Below, one piece after another: positions 58,256 to 64,000 of a stretch of DNA of 64,000 bases. Source of the DNA: Gibbula magus. Its lineage: Eukaryota; Mollusca; Gastropoda; Trochida; Trochidae. How positions within the stretch are numbered: the first letter of the stretch is position 1; each line of letters starts with the position of its first letter. Under the pieces are notes generated by a model. That model saw only the letters and a list, made by a program, of their open reading frames with translations. It did not search any database and was not told the origin of the DNA. The stretch covers positions 29,654,387-29,718,386 of the forward strand of contig OW388297.1 of the NCBI GenBank assembly GCA_936450465.1, read 5' to 3'. A program made the translations under genes and the position numbers.

Positions 58256-60839
58256 CTGAAACATAAACGTTCTATTTTCTTTAATGTTATTTGAGAGTAT
58301 GTGCAGAAAACATTGTACCAACCAGCAAATAATCACTTAAAAATATACGAGAGTGTAAATTATCAAATATAAAGATCTTAGATAACACTGTATTGGACCT
58401 GCGGCAGGAATAATTTTTTAACGGGTATTTGTTACTCTGCTTCACCCGGGTGTTCCGATTTTACAACGGGGAGGTACCCCTACATTTGGAAAACATGTGA
58501 GTGAAGGAGACGGATCTTCTATGGTATTAAATCTAAATAATTCACGCGTTATTTCAACATTTCCATTCAAACACAAGCACCCTCTGTTTTAATGTTACGT
58601 ATTTTGAACTTGCCATTACCAGTTGTGAACGTGAGGTAATGACAGTGTTACGATTTTAGAAAAAAAATCGCAATATTAAAATGTTTAAGGACACGGAATA
58701 AAACAACTAAATTACATTTAAGATGATGAAATGATAGCAACAAATGTTCCTACGATACTGATTTTATACAAAAGTAGCTTGATTGACAGGATATTATGTC
58801 AGAATAAGATATTGTCGGTATAATGTACCTTCTTCGACTTAAATTTGTTGCTGCATCATTATTAATGTAGATCGTCATTATATAAAAAGCCTGTTTGGCT
58901 CTCCTATCTTATTTAGTTAAAGCTGCATCCATTGTATTTCATACAAAGAATTTCACTCAGGTAGCATATTCTTCCCCAATTGCCTAGTATAACATAATTA
59001 CTAGTTTCCATATTATACGGTCTCTGTTTCCAATTAAAATCGAGTAACATCATTTTGCATGTGCAGAAACAGAAACTGCACGTTCCATTTACATGCACAG
59101 TATTTATATGACATTTTCAACATTATCAACCCCAATTTGTTATTTTGTCTGTTTTAGATCAGATCCAAAATTACGTTTGACTCATTGGCGCGCTACACGC
59201 GGTGCATTGTCCGGTTTTCGATCAGATATCACTTCTTTTACCTTCATATCGTCAATATACTAAGTCGACTATCATCAAAATAGTAGTTTTCGGTAACAGT
59301 CGGTACTTCTCGATAAAGTAACACCATTTATAACGTTTGGAATATGTGACCACCAACAACACAATGCATGGACCTTTAAGGAATTTTCCAAAATGACGAT
59401 TTCTTAAAACGTGTGTTTCACTTAAATATGAACATATATTGTTTGGCTTCGAATTTAGTTTAGATGGCTTCTTGTATTTATGTATAAGTGGTTATAGGTT
59501 GTTGAGTAACTTACATTACGCTAAAGTTGAGTTATTCCATTGCATTTTATTGTAAGGAAACGATTTATTTTCAAGTTTGTGAATTATTTTTGATACGATT
59601 TGATGTGGTATGGGTGGTTCCATCAGTTTTTAATTTTGAAGAGGTGTAATGTGAGGTCAACAAAGTGAAATATGCTGTACTGTAAGTAGTATTTACGTTT
59701 TTCGGAGGAATAACTTGTTTCCTTTGTCGAAACAAGAACAAAACAGTAATTATATCCCCTACCAACGTTTGGGGGAGGGGGGGGGGGGGGGGGGGGGGGG
59801 GTGTCTTTTTGTTACGCCAACATTTGGGAAAATCCTGTTCTTGGAACGCCAACAAAATTGTAACAAAAGAAACTGTTAATCCAATCTAACCAATTAAGCT
59901 TCATCCTTGAGTGGCTTTAGCTATGCTACTCACCTGACCACTGAAAACACTTCACTGGCTGACTGATAGTTGATGAACATTTTTCAAAATGTGGTTTACC
60001 ATATTTATCCAAATATTGGCGTAGCAAGAAGGAACCGTTGACGTGTATAGTAATACCAAAGATTCCGTCCGACCAGACCGTCCGCAGACATTTTTTGTAC
60101 AATCGATTACAGGAAAACTATTCATCTCATCCTTTTCACATTTGACACATATCTCCTTCACCACTAGGAGAGGTACAGTGCGAAATTTATATTGGATTAG
60201 CGAATTTTTAAAATGTTTAACTTAGTCATATTCAGAGCGGGAATGAATGAAGCTACTTCGGTCATTTGATGACCTTTTCTTTTTCATGTAACTTTCATCA
60301 AGAAAACACTTGTGTGTTTTTGGTTTTATTTTGGAAAAAAGTTTCAGCCATAAACTGATGTATATCCCTGTGCTTACCGGTGTGTTTCAATGTACCTGTT
60401 GTTTCAAGTCACTCAAATAAATTATTATGATGAATAAATTGAATGAATTAATATACACAGGGGCGGGGATACTTGTATTCACATTGTATATTACAATTGC
60501 ATATTCTCAGGATAGGAGTAGAGTCCCAACTAGAGGAAATCGTTGATGGATATAACTGAACATTTCTGAACATGCGTTGTCAATATAATAAGGTAGAACT
60601 CATCAATATCAATTCAGAAAAATAGAAATAATTCGTTTGTATTGTAGATATTGTCGCAGAGAGAACATTAGTAAAACGTGACCTCGCAATAGCCCAGTTG
60701 CAATGCAAGATAGGAATGTAATTACGTCACGAAAAGCCATGACCTCACGGCACTTCAGCCGGCGACTCTTGCATGCTGATTCACCTTGCAAATTTAGAAC
60801 GGTAAATACAGTCTCGGAAAGATAGATTCCGAGCAAACA
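58256..60839. other. AT-rich DNA; presumed upstream intron of the IFI44-like gene
   Basis: No further IFI44-like exon was recognised on the minus strand. A G-tract is listed separately. The frame at 59952-60164 (minus) has five cysteines but no splice context or family match. Confidence 0.35.
59771..59801 (+). repeat. Poly-G tract
   Basis: GGGGGA followed by 25 consecutive G. It could form G-quadruplex structure on the plus strand, and it generates a spurious polyproline frame on the minus strand. Tract length is unreliable in sequencing. Confidence 0.9.
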
Positions 60840-60844
60840 ATTTA

Positions 60845-61035
60845 ACGTTGTCACGACAAAGTGATATAGCCATACGACAAGGCGATAAGGCAACAAGACA
60901 AAGCAATAACGCCGCACGACAAAGCGAAATGGTCACACGACAAAGCGATAACGCCGCACGACAAAGGGATAAGGCTACACGACAAAGCGAGAAGGCCGTA
61001 CGACAAAGCGAGAAGGCAACACGACAAAGTTAAAG
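60845..61035 (+). repeat. 21-bp minisatellite
   Basis: Unit ACGACAAAGCGATAACGCCGC with variants, about nine copies. Because 21 is a multiple of 3, one plus frame stays open and reads a 7-residue repeat such as TRQSDNA, TRQSEKA. From 61035 to about 61240 the array decays into irregular GCGATAAAGCGAAAGA words. Coding potential is doubtful: there is no splice context or upstream ORF. Confidence 0.85.
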
Positions 61036-61240
61036 CGATATAACAATGCGACAAAGCGATAATGAAACACGATAAAGCAAAAGCGCGATAAAGCGATATA
61101 TATTAGAGCGACAAAGCTATAAAGCGAAAGCGCGACTATATGAAAGAGCGATAAAGCGATGATAAAGCGAAAGAGCGATAAAGCGAAATAGCGATAAAGC
61201 GAAAGAGCAATAAAGCGAAAGAGCGATATTGACATGTCGA

Positions 61241-61739
61241 CCTAAATCTTTTACATAACAATAGAATACTGGTTTCATTCAATTTCTTTTCATTTGACTT
61301 GGTACTTGGATTCACATAACATAAGAATGATTTTGATAAATGATTCCACTTTAAATCCCCAAAGGTCGCCATTGTATAAATATAATAAATACAAGTTTAT
61401 TTTTTTATTAAGAATTTGAATAAACATATAATGAGATTTCTCTATAAAACAACTTACGGTGAATAATTGAGAAATCCATGCTAATTAAAACAGACATATG
61501 CAACTCTTATAGATTCATTCAAAACGCTGACATTGTGTGTCTACACCTGTACATAAATACTTCCTTAGACATACTTTATGTGACTAGTTATTATAGATTT
61601 AATTGAGCAAAACAAAGTTTATATAAATTAAAATCGGTGCACTCTTATTTCTTCTACTTACTCCAACCATTTATTTATCTGCCTACTTCGTTTTTCTAAA
61701 AATGTCTGTGTCGACTTAAATGTATTCATGAACAGAATT
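61241..61739. other. AT-rich spacer
   Basis: No exon or repeat recognised. Confidence 0.35.
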
Positions 61740-62146
61740 GGTATAGTTCACTTCAAAACGGCACCAACTCCATATCTTACTCTTATTTTAAAGCTTCACT
61801 GTCTAAGGAGTTATATTTGAATGCGGTTGTTGTTAAAATGTTTAGAGTAGCATTCGCCCAATGTACGTGTTTTCGCGTCATTTAAGAATTGAAACGGGTC
61901 GGTTTTATAATATAGATAGAAATGATTGATTATGTTTACAATGCGACGACGGCTATAATTGAGGATGACTACCATTTCCTTCTTGTGTGTTCCAAATTTA
62001 AAGAGCTCCGCCTGAATCATTTGCCGGAAACTGTTTGTACAAATCCAAATAAAACTAAATTTAAAATCCGCATGTCAACATCGAAATGTAAACTCCTCAA
62101 TAATTTACCAAGCTTTATTTTTCATGCCATGTACCAAAGATGTTAA
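61740..62146 (+). pseudogene. LINE 3'-terminal ORF fragment
   Basis: The frame at 61922-62146 reads AIIEDDYHFLLVCSKFKELR and ends KCKLLNNLPSFIFHAMYQRC, stop. Just upstream, in other frames, RIETGRFYNIDRND is visible near 61887-61928. The order RIETGR-RN-(C-x-x-C)-IEDxxHFLLxC-LR is the C-terminal zinc-knuckle-like tail of LINE endonuclease/reverse-transcriptase polyproteins. The RT core is absent, as expected for a 5'-truncated copy. Frameshifts show it is inactive. Confidence 0.65.
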
Positions 62147-62149
62147 TTG

Positions 62150-63080
62150 AATGACTCTTGCTGTACACATCATGTATTGTCATTTATCATATAATGGCGG
62201 GTGTTATTGATGCAATAAAGCAATCTGATAAACTTGGTATCCAAATCTGATAAATATGCAAAACAGGTAAAAGGTCAATTACACGAACTACTTTCGGAAA
62301 AATTCCACTCTTTCATGCGAATCCTAAAACTGTTTACGAATCATTGGAAAGCGTAATCGGGAGTTTATCCGTGTATTTCCGCTTGAAAGAATGGACATTC
62401 GAAAAAAAATTCATCTGATATGAAACTGTGCATTTTTAGTTTTAACAAAGTAAAGATAATTGTAGATTTAATCTAAGAATCATTCAAAACTTCAGTGCGC
62501 TATTGGCCAACAGAATCAGCAAGTAGCTGCAGTGTCCTGTGTACAAAATGATTTTGATGTGTCAGCGTCAAACTGACACGCCTCGTCGATCGCACTAGCG
62601 TTTCGGCAGTTCTTGAGGGCTGAGAATACGGTATTAGATACATTTATAGGTAATAAACGAAAGAAACAACCTCATCCCACAAATAATTACCGTTTAAGTG
62701 TGAAAGATACTGTTATGCAGCAATCCGAATCAACCCTGCAACGCAGCTTCCAAAACGTTGAAACTAGAGTTACTTCCCTTGTTCTAGCGACGTGACCAAG
62801 TGATGAGTGCTTTTTAATTATTAGATAGCTGCATATGAATTGATTGAAAATATCTCCATGAATAAGAAATCAGCGACCAATTGTTGATTTTTTAATAAAC
62901 GCGCACATCGTGTTTTATTTTATTTTTTAATTAAGAACTATTTCTATGCACTTCACAGCCGTTGTCGTGACCATCACTTTGATGTACCGTCTATGATATT
63001 ACTACGCTAAAACTAGGTCAATTCTCTTTCCAATTTTACTACAAAAACACGCTTATTTTAATAATGACATATATGATAAA
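62150..63080. other. AT-rich DNA
   Basis: A short perfect hairpin GTGTCAG/CTGACAC lies at 62560-62580. Nothing else recognised. Confidence 0.35.
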
Positions 63081-63232
63081 GAGATTATTAACCTCGCGTG
63101 TTTCCGTATCATTAATATCATATATTTGGAATAAAAAATAATGTATTATGCTCGCCAAAGGCTCGCATAATACAATTTTTATTCCAAAAATATGATATTA
63201 ATGATACGGAAACACACTTGGTTAATAATCTC
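63081..63232. mobile_element. 152-bp foldback palindrome
   Basis: The left arm GAGATTATTAACC...GTGTTTCCGTATCATTAATA...GTATTATGC and the right arm GCATAATAC...TATTAATGATACGGAAACAC...GGTTAATAATCTC are almost perfect inverted copies. They surround a centre of about 13 bp (TCGCCAAAGGCTC). Probably a foldback MITE. It would form a long stable hairpin as RNA or single-stranded DNA. Confidence 0.85.
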
Positions 63233-64000
63233 TATATATAACGTATGTAGTTACGGGCCGATGGCCTACACTTCAGAAATAAAGAATTGAAATTGATAAC
63301 TTCTGATATATATTCATCAACATAATGTAAGATACAACTTTGGAAATCTAATGTAACAACACTGGTATATTATTTAGACATTCACTAACAAATCAAAGGA
63401 AAGAATAAAGTAATCTATCATTATCAAAATAAAATATATAACTTTGTTTACTGGGTTACATTGTGCACATCATGAGGTATAAAGACACTATTAGGCTTTA
63501 TCATAGTAGAATATTTGTATGACATTGTGTATTAATATGTGCGACAGGAATAATTCTAAAGGGTCTGATTCATGAAAAGCGCGTTTTGGGTAAATTTATT
63601 GAAAATGTGAACTCTGCGCATCGCCATGAATCATTAGTATCATGGTAATAGGTTGTACGCCTTCAGTGCATGGAGCTCAGCGACATTCGAATACATATTT
63701 GAGGTTACAAAATCGTCTCTTTCACACTTGAATGGCTTCATTCTGCTCACATAAAGAGACAGTTTTAATCAGAAAGGAGGCCCATGGCATTATACAGTGC
63801 TTAGCAGTAAAATACATTTTCCTGACTGTTTAGGACATCCTAGTTGTTTACATCTATTTCGCTAAATAGTTAAACAATTAAATAGAGGAATTTCAATGTA
63901 ATATCTGTGTAAAGTCGTTCGTAAAACATTGAGAAATGGTTAAATAATACAAAATGTTATTCTGACTCAGTGCATGGGATAATACAACATTGGTAAAGTA
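63233..64000. other. AT-rich DNA
   Basis: No exon, RNA gene or repeat recognised. Confidence 0.35.

Noticed and set aside
59571..59855. Polyproline minus-strand ORF
   Set aside because: Created by the poly-G tract; no domain or splice context.

Overview
This window is AT-rich eukaryotic DNA with spliced exons, large satellite arrays and many nested transposon remnants. There are no bacterial-style operons, ribosome binding sites or CRISPR arrays. It most likely comes from a lophotrochozoan, plausibly a bivalve mollusc. The reasons are the DIRS-type retroelements, the tandem-core interspersed repeats with terminal hairpins, and an IFI44-like immune GTPase exon. The species cannot be named from sequence alone.

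Host coding content is sparse. Two well-bounded plus-strand exons (4924-5127 and 5442-5656) join in frame and encode the C-terminal half of a von Willebrand factor A (vWA)-like domain. A plus-strand terminal exon at 31020-31127 encodes a short basic/aromatic stretch, one transmembrane helix and a stop. Its phase fits the vWA exons, so it could be the end of the same gene, but no exon linking them was found. On the minus strand, 57963-58255 is the last exon of an interferon-induced protein 44-like (IFI44) GTPase gene. A recent 306-bp tandem duplication at 31606-32217 carries two minus-strand copies of an unrecognised cysteine-containing exon, and a diverged paralogue faces away on the plus strand at 32399-32593.

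Layout. 0.5-4.9 kb: a DIRS-like tyrosine-recombinase retroelement on the minus strand with inverted terminal repeats and an internal complementary region, interrupted by a 1.5-kb DNA transposon. 4.9-5.7 kb: vWA exons. 7.1-7.9 kb: TIR element. 10.2-23.7 kb: a 13-kb satellite of 54/58-bp monomers with nested higher-order repeats. 24.4-25.6 kb: a MITE split by a tandem-core repeat. 26.7-29.7 kb: LINE, Penelope-like and MITE fragments. 29.9-31.0 kb: a 45-bp minisatellite of exactly 24 units, next to the transmembrane exon. 34-48 kb: TIR elements, several in inverted pairs and several nested. 47.9-48.8 kb: a decayed LINE reverse transcriptase. 48.9-52.0 kb: a second, truncated DIRS-like element on the plus strand. 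52.0-54.8 kb: an array of ~145-bp units of the same repeat family seen at 24.5 and 41 kb. 58-64 kb: the IFI44-like exon, a 25-G tract, a 21-bp minisatellite, a LINE 3' end and a 152-bp foldback palindrome.

The genes do not form a recognisable pathway. The clearest story is genome architecture: repeated insertion into introns and intergenic DNA, with relative insertion order readable from nesting, and very active tandem-repeat amplification. No novel defence or metabolic system is supported.
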